Shown here in pieces: positions 17,966 to 26,983 of a stretch of 64,000 nucleotides of DNA. Both the position numbers and the translations under genes were made by a program. The stretch spans positions 62,001 through 126,000 of the forward strand of contig DUBB01000051.1 of NCBI GenBank assembly GCA_012960535.1, written 5' to 3'. Positions within the stretch are counted from its first letter, which is position 1, and the number at the start of each line of letters is the position of its first letter. The DNA comes from Gammaproteobacteria bacterium (lineage in GTDB: Bacteria; Pseudomonadota; Gammaproteobacteria; Pseudomonadales; Azotimanducaceae). The notes under the pieces were generated by a model that worked only from the letters and a program-made list of their open reading frames with translations, did not search any database and was not told the DNA's origin.

Positions 17966-19432
17966 TTAATGCTTGATCTTATCCGTAGCATAGTTTCTGG
18001 TAACGGCGAGTTCAACAAGGATTTCAGCATGCCGTTGCGGCGTTAATTTATAACCCGTATAGAATAAAACTGAGATGAACCCTAACCCGGCAATAATGGG
18101 CCCGTAAAAGATGCCCATATCCAATAGGGTCTGAGGAGCTACGTCGGCTGCCGTTCTGATTTCTGGCCCTACCGGCCAGTCTATGAACTCCAGTGCCCAA
18201 CCCGCAATGACTGCGCCAAAGCCACTGGTGGCCTTGGCCGAGAATGCAACCGCTGCAAAAAAAGCACCTTCCTGCCGGCGGCCGGTCTGATATTCATGCT
18301 CATCACAGACATCAGCCATCATCGAACCATAACCAACATTGGCCTGTGCTGTGGAAAATCCCTGGATAACTTTCAGGGCCACCAGAAGCGGCATGAGCAG
18401 AGCATCACCATTATCAGGGAACCACTCCAACAGCCTCAGCACAACCGGTAAGGTCTGGAAAAAAGCCCAGCAAAGGCCACCGAAGATAAGGCAGGCTTTT
18501 TTCCCAAACCTGGAAAACAACCTGACCGAAGCAAAAGTACCCAACGCATTGCCGACACCGTAGGCAACCAGCACAGGAATTATAATTTTCTCATCCAGTT
18601 CCCAGAAATAAGTGAACATATAGATGTCCAGGGTTCCGGTGACACCTACCATAATGTAGACGACCAGTACCCCGGTAAATAGGAACCGAAAATTCCTGCT
18701 CTTAGTTACATCTTTAAAGTCACTGAAAAGCCGATAGAAAACGGTGACTATCGAAGCCTTCGGTTGAGGTTCGACTTTGAGAAGAAAGGGGATAACCCTT
18801 CGCGTACCCCAGGCACTCCAAAATATTGTGATGGCCATCGCTCCGGCCACACAAAGAGCCCAGGGAACATAGGCATCTGGCACAAAGCGACCTTCAGCAC
18901 CTTCGCTTCTGAACACAGGAGAAAAAACCAGGAAAAACAATATCAGCGCAAAAAGCGCGCCGATGTTACCGAAAAACTGCCGATAGGCGACTAGCGCGGT
19001 CCTGTCTTCAATATCTTCTGTAATCTCTGCACCCAGCGCGATATGCGGTACATGATAAAGGGACATCATGGTTCGTGCCAGATTGGTAAAAACCGCCAAC
19101 CAGATAAACAATGCCCAGTCAGAAGTTACCAAGGGAAAAAATAATAAAAAGAAACAAGCCGACAACGGCAGGAAAGAAGCAAACATAAAAGGATGCCTTC
19201 TACCGTATTTGGATTGCCAATGATCCGACAATGAGCCAGCAAAAATATCGGAAAAAGCATCCACAATGACCGCTATACCAATAGCTGAAGCCGCCAAACC
19301 AGGACTCAGTCCCAGTATCTGGCTGTAATAAAAAAGCAGGAAAAAACTCAATCCGGTACCAAACATGCCTTCCCCGGCCTGGCCAATTCCATAGGCAAGC
19401 TTTAGTTTGAAATTAAGTTTCTCTTTCACCAT
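17966..19432 (-). CDS. GPH-type cation symporter, MFS_2 family
   Basis: 488 aa, ATG at 19432 with AAAGG upstream. Twelve predicted helices. Family signature DAFSDIFAGSLSDHWQSKYG followed by RRHPFMF (about 58-84) and the later DEHEYQTGRRQEGAFFAAV. It is clearly a paralogue of the carrier at 14941 but diverged, so not a recent duplication. It probably imports the organic substrate of the surrounding catabolic genes; which one is not visible. Confidence 0.88.
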   Translation of the reverse strand: MVKEKLNFKLKLAYGIGQAGEGMFGTGLSFFLLFYYSQILGLSPGLAASAIGIAVIVDAFSDIFAGSLSDHWQSKYGRRHPFMFASFLPLSACFFLLFFPLVTSDWALFIWLAVFTNLARTMMSLYHVPHIALGAEITEDIEDRTALVAYRQFFGNIGALFALILFFLVFSPVFRSEGAEGRFVPDAYVPWALCVAGAMAITIFWSAWGTRRVIPFLLKVEPQPKASIVTVFYRLFSDFKDVTKSRNFRFLFTGVLVVYIMVGVTGTLDIYMFTYFWELDEKIIIPVLVAYGVGNALGTFASVRLFSRFGKKACLIFGGLCWAFFQTLPVVLRLLEWFPDNGDALLMPLLVALKVIQGFSTAQANVGYGSMMADVCDEHEYQTGRRQEGAFFAAVAFSAKATSGFGAVIAGWALEFIDWPVGPEIRTAADVAPQTLLDMGIFYGPIIAGLGFISVLFYTGYKLTPQRHAEILVELAVTRNYATDKIKH

Positions 19433-19636
19433 GCCTTTCTCAACTAGTGGAAATCCATTCAGCCACGATCGGCTCTTTCAACTCGACTCGCTATCAATCT
19501 AAATTAGCAGTTACAGCCAATCCGCACCTCATTGTCTTCGATCCAAAAACTTTGGGTATGGATACTTCAAGCGCTGACCTCAGCTTTCTGCTAAGCCAAT
19601 GACCAAATACCGGGGGCGCTGCCCGTCGCACCTGTC

Positions 19637-20485
19637 TCATTGATCGGGAAACGTCCTTAAATGCGTTATAACAGCATCCGCAACCGCATCCTCGGCTTCC
19701 TGAATCAGCCAATGCCCGGCATCAAGCTCCAAAAGCCGATAGTAACCTGACATCAGGGCCGGGGTTGCATCAATACTCTTTCGGCCAATGGCCTGGTCCT
19801 GATTACCCCAGATCATCAGCGTTGGATTAGAGATCATGCCGATCGGTTGTCTGGGCGACGCACCGGACATTGATCCTCTATACCAGTTAAGTGCTCCTGT
19901 TAGAGCCCCTTCCTGCCTGAACACTCTCAAATATTCCTGTATCTGAGATTCGTCTGATTTATCCCATACAGATTTCAACAGTGTATAGTTATTGTCTTCA
20001 AAGGCAGCTTCTGCAGCGCCTTGCTCCTGGAAAAACTGAATATATTGACTCTTCTCGGACTGATCAGAGTCATTTGCAACCGCCTGGCTGAAAGCGTCGA
20101 TATGGGGTACAGACAAAGCCGTCCAACTGATCACCCGATCTGCGTGGAGATGGGTCACTAACCAACCAAGCCCGGCCCCATGGTCATGACCTATAAGATG
20201 AAACCGCTGAAACCCAAGCGCATCCGCCAGGCCAATAACGTCTGCGGCCAGTTCTGAATAAGCATAGTCCATAGTATCAGCAGGCCTGGCACCTTCACTG
20301 TAGCCTCGCTGGTCGGCAGCAGCAGACTGATAGCCTTCCGCCTGCAGGCGCACCATCAACGGAATCCACATATGCGAAGTTTCCGGAAACCCATGCAACA
20401 AAATGACTGCTTCGCCCTTGTCCCCAGCTCGTCGTATATCAAAGGTATAAGGTCCAACCCTGATACTACAGGCAGTTACATTCAT
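19637..20485 (-). CDS. Alpha/beta hydrolase, epoxide hydrolase-like
   Basis: 282 aa from the ATG at 20485 (AAGGGA about 8 nt upstream; a TTG six codons earlier is less likely). Motifs in order: oxyanion HGFPETS (about 31-37), nucleophile elbow GHDHGAG (nucleophile Asp, about 102), cap-domain NWYRG (about 200), catalytic acid in WGNQDQAIG, and catalytic His in DAGHWLIQE near the end. An aspartate nucleophile plus HGxP and NWYR points to epoxide hydrolase rather than esterase (Ser); haloacid or haloalkane dehalogenases share the Asp. It fits downstream of an oxygenase such as the now-broken P450. Same strand as the acyl-CoA synthetase gene 160 nt upstream. Confidence 0.87.
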   Translation of the reverse strand: MNVTACSIRVGPYTFDIRRAGDKGEAVILLHGFPETSHMWIPLMVRLQAEGYQSAAADQRGYSEGARPADTMDYAYSELAADVIGLADALGFQRFHLIGHDHGAGLGWLVTHLHADRVISWTALSVPHIDAFSQAVANDSDQSEKSQYIQFFQEQGAAEAAFEDNNYTLLKSVWDKSDESQIQEYLRVFRQEGALTGALNWYRGSMSGASPRQPIGMISNPTLMIWGNQDQAIGRKSIDATPALMSGYYRLLELDAGHWLIQEAEDAVADAVITHLRTFPDQ

Positions 20486-20645
20486 AGATGTTATCCCTTT
20501 CAATGCCCCATCAAGATGCGTGCACAGGAAACAGATGTCAACTTCACCTCGTTACCGAATGCAGTCGACAAGGGCTGGATACAATAAACAAGGATACAGT
20601 GCAACCTCAATGTATCGCCTCTGAGCTCTAGCCTGGCGCTGCGTT

Positions 20646-22454
20646 TCAAAATCCGGCTTGAGCTGCCTCTATTGACTGCAAACTGCTTTCATCCAGCAAC
20701 TGATAGTGGGCCTGACCTGGCAGTAACAGATACACCGGATCGGTGAACAAGTTCAGATTATAACCTTGCTTACGCAGATCCCCCTTCACCATCTTGAAGG
20801 TGCCGGTAACATCAATTTCCTGTTGAATCCGCACAAACACTGGAATGGCATAGGCGGGTAGTTGTGCTCGTACAAATAGAGCAAACGCTTCAACATCCAG
20901 ACTCTGCAAACCATCCGCTAACGTGATCGCTGCCATACCCGCACGTCCATCCGTGCCTGGTATTTCAACTCCGTAAACATTACAGAATTTAATCTGATCA
21001 AAACCATTTAGAATTTCACCTACTTCATTGGTAGATACATTCTCAGATTTCCAGCGAAAGGTATCACCCACTCGATCGACGAACTGGTAATGCGGGTAAC
21101 CAAGGCTAAAACCAACATCCACTGTAGACATCAGATCCCCGGAGTTAAACCAGGCATCGCCTGTTTCAAACACATCGCGGATAATCTTTTTTTCAGTTGC
21201 CTGTTTATCGGTGTAGCCTTCAAATACAGTATCTTCGGTAATTTTCCCAAGCAGCAGACCTGGCTCTCCCTGGGCTACCCGAACACACTGATCCTGAGCA
21301 TCTCTTACGATCTCATCATTGTCCACATCGTACTCAACCAACGCGACCTCAGCGGAAGTCATCCCCACTGTACAGTCCTTGTTCATCAAGTTTGCAAATG
21401 CCACATTGCCCTCTGATGCACCATAAAATTCGGCGACACGCTTTATACCAAATCGGCGCTTAAATCCCTTCCAGACATCCGGCCTCATACCATTACCCAT
21501 CATGGCTCTCAAAGGATTTTTATGGTCATCTGGCCTGACTTCGGTGTTAGTCAGATAGCGGCACAACTCACCGATATAAACAAGGCAGGTGCAACTGTTG
21601 TCCCGCACCTCAGTTAAGAAATTAGAAGCAGAAAACTTGCGTCGGACAAACATACTGGCACCCGAAGTAAATGCGGCACCGGCGCCAATCATTAAGCCAG
21701 TGCCATGATAGAGAGGAAGACAAATATACAACCGGTCTTTTTCTGTGCATTTATAGCCTGCCATGGCCGACATATCCGCGCTCATCAGGAATCGCCTGTT
21801 CGATAAAACCGCGGCTTTGGGAAGACCCGTTGTACCCGAAGTAAATATATATAGGGCAATTTCTCCCAGCTGAGTATCCATCGTTTCGGGAGGATTAACC
21901 GTACTGGCCTCTACTGCACCCTCGGCTAAATTCTTAGCCCAGTTGATGGCACTTTCTTGTTCACCATCGGGCATGATGAAATAATCTTCACCTTCTTCAA
22001 GATCGAGTTCACTTTTTACTTCGTTCAAAGCCGCAGCAATTTCACTGCCGAATACGCACTTTGTGGAATTGGTCACCTTGATACAATGGGTTAACGGTTT
22101 ACCCGTTAAGTTGGTATTGATGAGACCTGCTGTTACCCCAATTTTATTTAAACCTACCAGCAGCGCCAGAAATTCTATACGGTTTTCCATGATGACACTC
22201 ACCGTATCGCCTCGCGCTGCACCCTGCTGCTTCATGTAATGAGCATACTGATTGGCCAGCGCATTGAACTCTGACCAGGTGACCGATTTACCTTCAAATA
22301 TAACTGCCAGGCGATCCGGATAACGTTCTGCGTTGCCTTGAACTCTGGCACCAAAACAATCACTGACATCCAGGGCCCTGGGAATCATGCCCTTTTTCAG
22401 TTTCAACAGGGTGGGGACTTCCGCCAGGGTATAGGCAATATCCATTAATCCCAT
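20646..22454 (-). CDS. Long-chain/very-long-chain acyl-CoA synthetase (FATP/FadD6 type)
   Basis: 602 aa from the ATG at 22454 (GGAG 8 nt before); an ATG two codons earlier is too close to the ribosome site. Adenylate-forming fold: P-loop YIFTSGTTGLPKA (about 210-222), LYHGTGLMIG, FYGASEGN (about 350), GDLMSTVDVGF (about 440) with VDRVGDTFRWKSENVST, and the C-terminal lysine in TGTFKMVKGDL. The FRWKGENV-like motif marks the fatty-acid transport protein branch, which activates long-chain fatty acids, bile acids or isoprenoid acids to CoA esters. In this island it probably primes a side chain for beta-oxidation. Divergent from the reductive-dehalogenase-like gene. Confidence 0.9.
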   Translation of the reverse strand: MGLMDIAYTLAEVPTLLKLKKGMIPRALDVSDCFGARVQGNAERYPDRLAVIFEGKSVTWSEFNALANQYAHYMKQQGAARGDTVSVIMENRIEFLALLVGLNKIGVTAGLINTNLTGKPLTHCIKVTNSTKCVFGSEIAAALNEVKSELDLEEGEDYFIMPDGEQESAINWAKNLAEGAVEASTVNPPETMDTQLGEIALYIFTSGTTGLPKAAVLSNRRFLMSADMSAMAGYKCTEKDRLYICLPLYHGTGLMIGAGAAFTSGASMFVRRKFSASNFLTEVRDNSCTCLVYIGELCRYLTNTEVRPDDHKNPLRAMMGNGMRPDVWKGFKRRFGIKRVAEFYGASEGNVAFANLMNKDCTVGMTSAEVALVEYDVDNDEIVRDAQDQCVRVAQGEPGLLLGKITEDTVFEGYTDKQATEKKIIRDVFETGDAWFNSGDLMSTVDVGFSLGYPHYQFVDRVGDTFRWKSENVSTNEVGEILNGFDQIKFCNVYGVEIPGTDGRAGMAAITLADGLQSLDVEAFALFVRAQLPAYAIPVFVRIQQEIDVTGTFKMVKGDLRKQGYNLNLFTDPVYLLLPGQAHYQLLDESSLQSIEAAQAGF

Positions 22455-22705
22455 AATCATTTCTCCGCCATATCGTTGCGTTGATGGTACAAGACCGTAG
22501 AGACCACTTCCAGATGTAACGATTTCGGATTACACAGTAAAGGACCACAATCAAACGGGTTGTTTTGATTGCAGCGAAAGTTAAACCATCACTACTACAA
22601 AAAACCTATGCGGCCAGCGCCGAACCAGATAGGGTTATCAAACTAACAACGCGGCTGATCAGTGCTTTATACACTTGTAGCATTCAGTATTATTCATTGA
22701 GGCCT

Positions 22706-23890
22706 ATGCGAACGGGCCCTGGCATGCGCTACAAAAAACAAATTGACGATTTGACCGGTTTCGACGTATCAGAAGGCTTTCAGCAATTTGATCAGAAAAA
22801 TGACATCTACTGCCGATCGCTCTGGGATGCTGACGTCCAATCAGATAGATCCAGGGCATTCTTCAACGGCTACTTCATGCCCGCCGCACAGTCTCGACAG
22901 ACTGATGGCTTCAGCCAGCGAGATTACGCGCTTCGCAATGCCGCATGGCATGTAACCAATGTGCTACGTGATATTCGAAGGCAAGATACGGGCCGCAAAG
23001 AAGGATTCTTTGACTATTTCTCGTCACATGAAGCAGGCTGGCCAGACCCCTATCCATTTACCAGCCCAGCACAGGCGACTATAGATATAAGAAAAGTCGC
23101 AAAGTTAAGTGGCGCAGACCTGGTCGGTATTTGTTCCTTTGACGAGCGCTGGATGTACAGCGGGATCTTCGACGAGCAGCTGATGACCAGTAAAGCCAAT
23201 GAAATCCCCGATGACCTGCCCCATGTTATTGTCATCGGCGAATCCATGGATGAGGACCTTACCAGAACTGTACCATCAGCATTATCGGGAAGTGCCACCG
23301 GCATGGGCTATTCCTACGATGCACTGACCTTGCTGACCCTAGCCCAATATATCCGCAACCTAGGCTATCGGGCCTTTGCCACTATGAACGATTCTTCTCT
23401 GGCCATCCCTCTTGCTGTACAAGCCGGGCTGGGAGAAGTCGGCAGACATAGCTTGCTGATCACACCAGAGTTCGGCCCACGATTACGGCTGGGTAGGATA
23501 TTTACTGATATCCCGTTGCAACATGACACACCAAAAAAGTTCGGCGTTCAGTCGTTCTGCCAGATCTGTGATCGTTGTGCCAAGGGTTGCCCACCAGGGG
23601 CCATTCCCAGTGACGGTCCCAGTAAAAAAATCCACAACCGTTCAAATCTCATTGGTGTCGCTAAATGGACGGTCAACGCTGAGAAATGTTTCAAATTCTG
23701 GGTCAATCAGAATACCGACTGTTCAATCTGTATTCGCGTCTGTCCTTTTAACCGGGATTATCAACATTGGTACAATCGCTGCTGGCGCCGCCTGGCCAAT
23801 TCTCCACTAAGGCGACTGGCACTCTGGCTGGATGATAAACTAGTCAACAGGCGTCGCCACAAATCTGCCTGGTGGTGGGGGAGGAAATAA
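22706..23890 (+). CDS. Reductive dehalogenase-like corrinoid/iron-sulfur protein
   Basis: 394 aa from the ATG at 22706 (TGAGG just upstream); the frame is open back to a TTG at 22565, which would give 441 aa, and the true start is uncertain. The core matches the RdhA catalytic domain: AQYIRNLGYRAFATMNDSS then AGLGEVGRHSLLITPEFGPR, RLGRIFTDIPL, followed by two 4Fe-4S motifs, CQICDRCAKGCPPGAIP and KCFKFWVNQNTDCSICIRVCPF. RdhA proteins remove halogens from organohalides using cob(I)alamin. There is no Tat signal peptide and no rdhB anchor gene, and no fused ferredoxin reductase as in the aerobic marine and Comamonas enzymes, so it is probably cytoplasmic with a separate electron donor. Overlaps the next gene at TAATG. 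Confidence 0.83.
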   Translation: MRTGPGMRYKKQIDDLTGFDVSEGFQQFDQKNDIYCRSLWDADVQSDRSRAFFNGYFMPAAQSRQTDGFSQRDYALRNAAWHVTNVLRDIRRQDTGRKEGFFDYFSSHEAGWPDPYPFTSPAQATIDIRKVAKLSGADLVGICSFDERWMYSGIFDEQLMTSKANEIPDDLPHVIVIGESMDEDLTRTVPSALSGSATGMGYSYDALTLLTLAQYIRNLGYRAFATMNDSSLAIPLAVQAGLGEVGRHSLLITPEFGPRLRLGRIFTDIPLQHDTPKKFGVQSFCQICDRCAKGCPPGAIPSDGPSKKIHNRSNLIGVAKWTVNAEKCFKFWVNQNTDCSICIRVCPFNRDYQHWYNRCWRRLANSPLRRLALWLDDKLVNRRRHKSAWWWGRK

Positions 23891-24810
23891 TGAAAATCAA
23901 ATACTGCGGACCCCTCCTGTTTATACTTGCACTGTCCTTTCCCAGCCTCATGTGGGCTGCGGCAGATCAAGCGCCTAGAGGACAAACAGACATCACCTTC
24001 ATCGTCGCCGGCAAAACTGCAAACTTCAGGCAATCAGCTGCAGGCAAGGTCTCAGCTCTCAACTATCATTTTTTTGCTGAAATATTTGTCCAACACAACG
24101 GCGTGGTAAAACAGGCCGCACTGTTTACCCCGGGCAACCTCACCCAGGCAATTGCCTTTACAGACAGTGGCTATGCCCTTGAGTTGCATGGCGGAAGATA
24201 CCCAGGTGAACAAGAACTCGAACACCACTATCCCGATGGCAATTACATTTTCCGCTACCAAACACCCTCCATTGGCAGGATGGAACAGACCATTGCCCTG
24301 ACTAATTCTATATCAGATAGCTCACGCCTGCCGGATGCTCCGCATATCTTTTTATCCCAGGATAACAAGCAGGTTCTGCCCCACCTGATTCGAGCAGACC
24401 TGCCGCTTCAGGTGACCTGGAGTCAGTTCAAACAGGGTAATGAAGATCCTCTCGGGATCGTCAATGATCTGGTTTTTGTCATTATGGGTGACTGCCACGG
24501 TGAGCGGCGTTCACATAGCGGTCGACCTTTTGAGAACATGCCGTATCTGGATTACGCAGCAACTCAATTCATCATTCCCGCTCAACAATTACTGCCGGAA
24601 AATGCCTATCAGCTATCCGTGGAACATGCCATCATCGATACCACTATCGCCAACGGTGTGCCCGGATTTGCCACCTTTGCCACGACCACCTTCCTGGACA
24701 TTATGACTCTGGGAAGTGCAACTCAGGCCGATTCCTGCCCCCAAATACTACGTAATTTCGACGCAGGCCAGACAGATCTAAGGCAGTTGGATTCGCGGCA
24801 GCGTCAATAA
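23890..24810 (+). CDS. Secreted protein of unknown function
   Basis: 306 aa; ATG at 23890, overlapping the stop of the previous gene (TAATG) and preceded by GGAGG, so the two are translationally coupled. Signal peptide visible: MKIKY then a hydrophobic core LLFILALSFPSLM and an Ala-rich cleavage region WAAADQ (about 22-28). The mature part is predicted beta-rich with aromatic-rich segments (HHYPDGNYIFRY near 118), one MGDCHGE segment and a second cysteine near the end (DSCPQIL). I do not recognise a family. Coupling to a corrinoid/iron-sulfur reductase gene suggests a shared task, perhaps a periplasmic binding or accessory protein. Confidence 0.75.
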   Translation: MKIKYCGPLLFILALSFPSLMWAAADQAPRGQTDITFIVAGKTANFRQSAAGKVSALNYHFFAEIFVQHNGVVKQAALFTPGNLTQAIAFTDSGYALELHGGRYPGEQELEHHYPDGNYIFRYQTPSIGRMEQTIALTNSISDSSRLPDAPHIFLSQDNKQVLPHLIRADLPLQVTWSQFKQGNEDPLGIVNDLVFVIMGDCHGERRSHSGRPFENMPYLDYAATQFIIPAQQLLPENAYQLSVEHAIIDTTIANGVPGFATFATTTFLDIMTLGSATQADSCPQILRNFDAGQTDLRQLDSRQRQ

Positions 24811-24968
24811 GGCTTGACTTCATTACCCCTGCAGCGGGTTACTCTGGCTACTGCTATGAAAAAGCACCGCTGCCTGGGCAGATACGATTGACTCGAGTCT
24901 GTACTAACTTTCTTTTAGGGTGTTATCCGCTGTCGCCACTGATTATATCGGCCCGCATCATCAAGACG

Positions 24969-26357
24969 TCACTCTGCCAGGTTGAACAGGAATACGCTGA
25001 GTACGGCGACGGGCGCCAGGATTCGCACCGAAAACTGCCACATCCGCCAGCCGTAGTCGGACTCAAGACCGATATCACGACGCATGTTGCTACCTTTAAT
25101 CGCCCAGCCGGCAAATAGCGCGATCAAAAGCGCATTAATCGGTAGGACTATGTTTGAAACACCGTAATCAAGAATTGAGAATACAGTGCGACCAGCGAGT
25201 TGCGGAATCATATCCAGCGGCGTGAATTCTTTCCAGATATTAAACGAAAATACCGCCGCCAGACCCAACAACCAGACTAAGGCGGCGGTAACCGATGCGG
25301 CTTTTCGACGACTGAGTCCCGATTGCTCCTCAGCCCAGGAAACAAACGGTTCCAACATGCCAATAGCCGATGTGAATGCAGCAAAAAAAACCAGGAGAAA
25401 GAACAAAGGTCCGACCAGCTGAGCGCCAGGCATATTAGCGAACGCCATGGGCATAGTGACAAAGATCAGGCCCGGCCCTTCGGACACATCCAGGTCCGAG
25501 GCAAAAACAATCGGGAAAATTAATAACCCTGCAAGCAGAGCTGCCGCCGTGTCGGCCAATGCAATGGTCCAGGCAGCACGAGGAATCGAAACATAATTGG
25601 GCAGATAAGCACCATAGGCCAGCAACGCTCCGGTTCCAATGGCAATGGAGAACAACGACTGACCTAATGCCATCAGCACGGCCTCGGAAGTCAGTTTCGA
25701 GAAATCCGCCTCAAACAGGAACTGCCACGCCTGCGCCGACGACCCGACGATATTGGCATACACAACAAGCGAGATGAGCAAAACAGCCAGCGCCGGCATC
25801 ATAAAAGTAGCGACTTTCTCGATTCCCCGCTGCAAGCCGGAACCAACGACAAAAACAACACCGACCATCATCAGGGAAAAGGACGCAATCATGCGACCGG
25901 GCGAATCCAGCAGCGTCGCGAACATCTGCTGGGCTTGTGCACTGCTGGCATTGCTAAAATCCGCCGCTGTAGCCTTCACCAGATAATCCAAGGACCAACC
26001 GCCAACCACGGCATAGAAACTCAAAGCCAGCAAGGGTCCGAGCACGCTCATCCATCCGATGGATTGCCAGGCCCGGGTGCGAGATTCTGAACGGGCAACA
26101 AGGACTATAGTGGTCACCGGGCTACTTCTTCCGCGACGCGCAATAGCCAGTTCAGCCATAACAAGAGGGACACCGATAAACAATACAAAACCGAGATAGA
26201 CCAGCACAAAAGCACCACCGCCGTTTTCACCCGCAATATAGGGAAAGCGCCACAGGTTTCCGAGCCCCACCGAACAGCTCACGGTTGCCAAAAGAAAAGT
26301 GGTCTGGGAGGACCAGTATTCGGTTTTCAATTCTTGAACCTTATCGTTTCTAAGCAC
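24969..26357 (-). CDS. Sodium:neurotransmitter symporter (NSS) family transporter
   Basis: 462 aa; GTG start at 26357. The NSS fingerprint is at residues about 28-47: VGLGNLWRFPY, then GENGGGAF. This covers the Na+ and substrate site in helix 1. About 11-12 helices follow. Bacterial members (LeuT, TnaT, MhsT) import amino acids with Na+, often hydrophobic or aromatic ones such as tryptophan and tyrosine. The neighbouring homogentisate genes (divergent) make an aromatic amino acid a reasonable guess. Convergent with the secreted-protein gene. Confidence 0.92.
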   Translation of the reverse strand: MLRNDKVQELKTEYWSSQTTFLLATVSCSVGLGNLWRFPYIAGENGGGAFVLVYLGFVLFIGVPLVMAELAIARRGRSSPVTTIVLVARSESRTRAWQSIGWMSVLGPLLALSFYAVVGGWSLDYLVKATAADFSNASSAQAQQMFATLLDSPGRMIASFSLMMVGVVFVVGSGLQRGIEKVATFMMPALAVLLISLVVYANIVGSSAQAWQFLFEADFSKLTSEAVLMALGQSLFSIAIGTGALLAYGAYLPNYVSIPRAAWTIALADTAAALLAGLLIFPIVFASDLDVSEGPGLIFVTMPMAFANMPGAQLVGPLFFLLVFFAAFTSAIGMLEPFVSWAEEQSGLSRRKAASVTAALVWLLGLAAVFSFNIWKEFTPLDMIPQLAGRTVFSILDYGVSNIVLPINALLIALFAGWAIKGSNMRRDIGLESDYGWRMWQFSVRILAPVAVLSVFLFNLAE

Positions 26358-26983
26358 AGAACTTACAGGCTAATGTAAACCATTGCCAGCACCTGCCCAA
26401 TTAACCAAACCTCAACGCTGCAGACTGACCCCCTTTGTCGCTTATCCAGCCAGTCCCACAGCTATAACCTGGAGATTCGCTGTCATGCCATACTGCAACC
26501 AGAGCATGGTAAAACTCAGCTTCGCCCCATGCTCACCTGATCCGTAAGCAAACCAAACAGCGGTATGTTGCAATTGACGGTTACCGGTTTTAGGGCTCAC
26601 GCTGTTACCCAGATGGGTAACCGACCACTGCAGATATAGATAGCAAGCAACCAGGTCATTAACCGTTTAATCTACTAATTACTTTGCTAATTAATCTACT
26701 GATTTATTAATTAACCTATTAATTAATTTACTGATTTATTAATTAACCTATTAATTAATTTAATAATTAATTTACTAACTAATTCGCTAATTAATTTACT
26801 GATTTATTAATTAACCCATTAATTAATTTACTGATTTATTAATTATCCTATTAGTTCATTTACTAATTAATTTACTAATTAATTTACTAATTATTCTACG
26901 AACCGACCGATATATAAAATATTGATTTGCCAGTGGTCCAGTAAATAGGCGAATATTCTGCTAATAGGAAAAAGATTTTCACT
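26358..26983. other. Divergent intergenic region between NSS and hmgA genes
   Basis: 626 nt. The first 300 nt are ordinary sequence with no recognisable gene. About 26667-26898 is a repeat array (annotated separately), and the last 80 nt contain the leader of hmgA. Promoters for both divergent genes are expected but not individually convincing. Confidence 0.6.
26667..26898. repeat. AT-rich tandem repeat array with 32-bp units
   Basis: Whole tract built from 4-mers such as TTAA, CTAA, TTTA and CTGA. A 32-bp unit beginning CTGATTTATTAATTAACC occurs as an exact tandem pair at 26699-26730 and 26731-26762, then again at 26799-26830 (one mismatch) and 26831-26862 (more diverged). The 12-mer TTTACTAATTAA is repeated at 26859-26882. 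Located about 85-315 bp upstream of hmgA. Confidence 0.88.

Noticed and set aside
19494..19712. Small minus-strand frame after the epoxide-hydrolase-like gene
   Set aside because: It overlaps the 3' end of the hydrolase gene in another frame and looks like a shadow frame.
24831..24873. Bidirectional terminator (GCAGCGG/CCGCTGC)
   Set aside because: The 7-bp arms are separated by about 29 nt without a T-tract; too weak to call.
26667..26898. CRISPR-like array
   Set aside because: Units are directly tandem and low-complexity, there are no unique spacers, and no cas genes are present.
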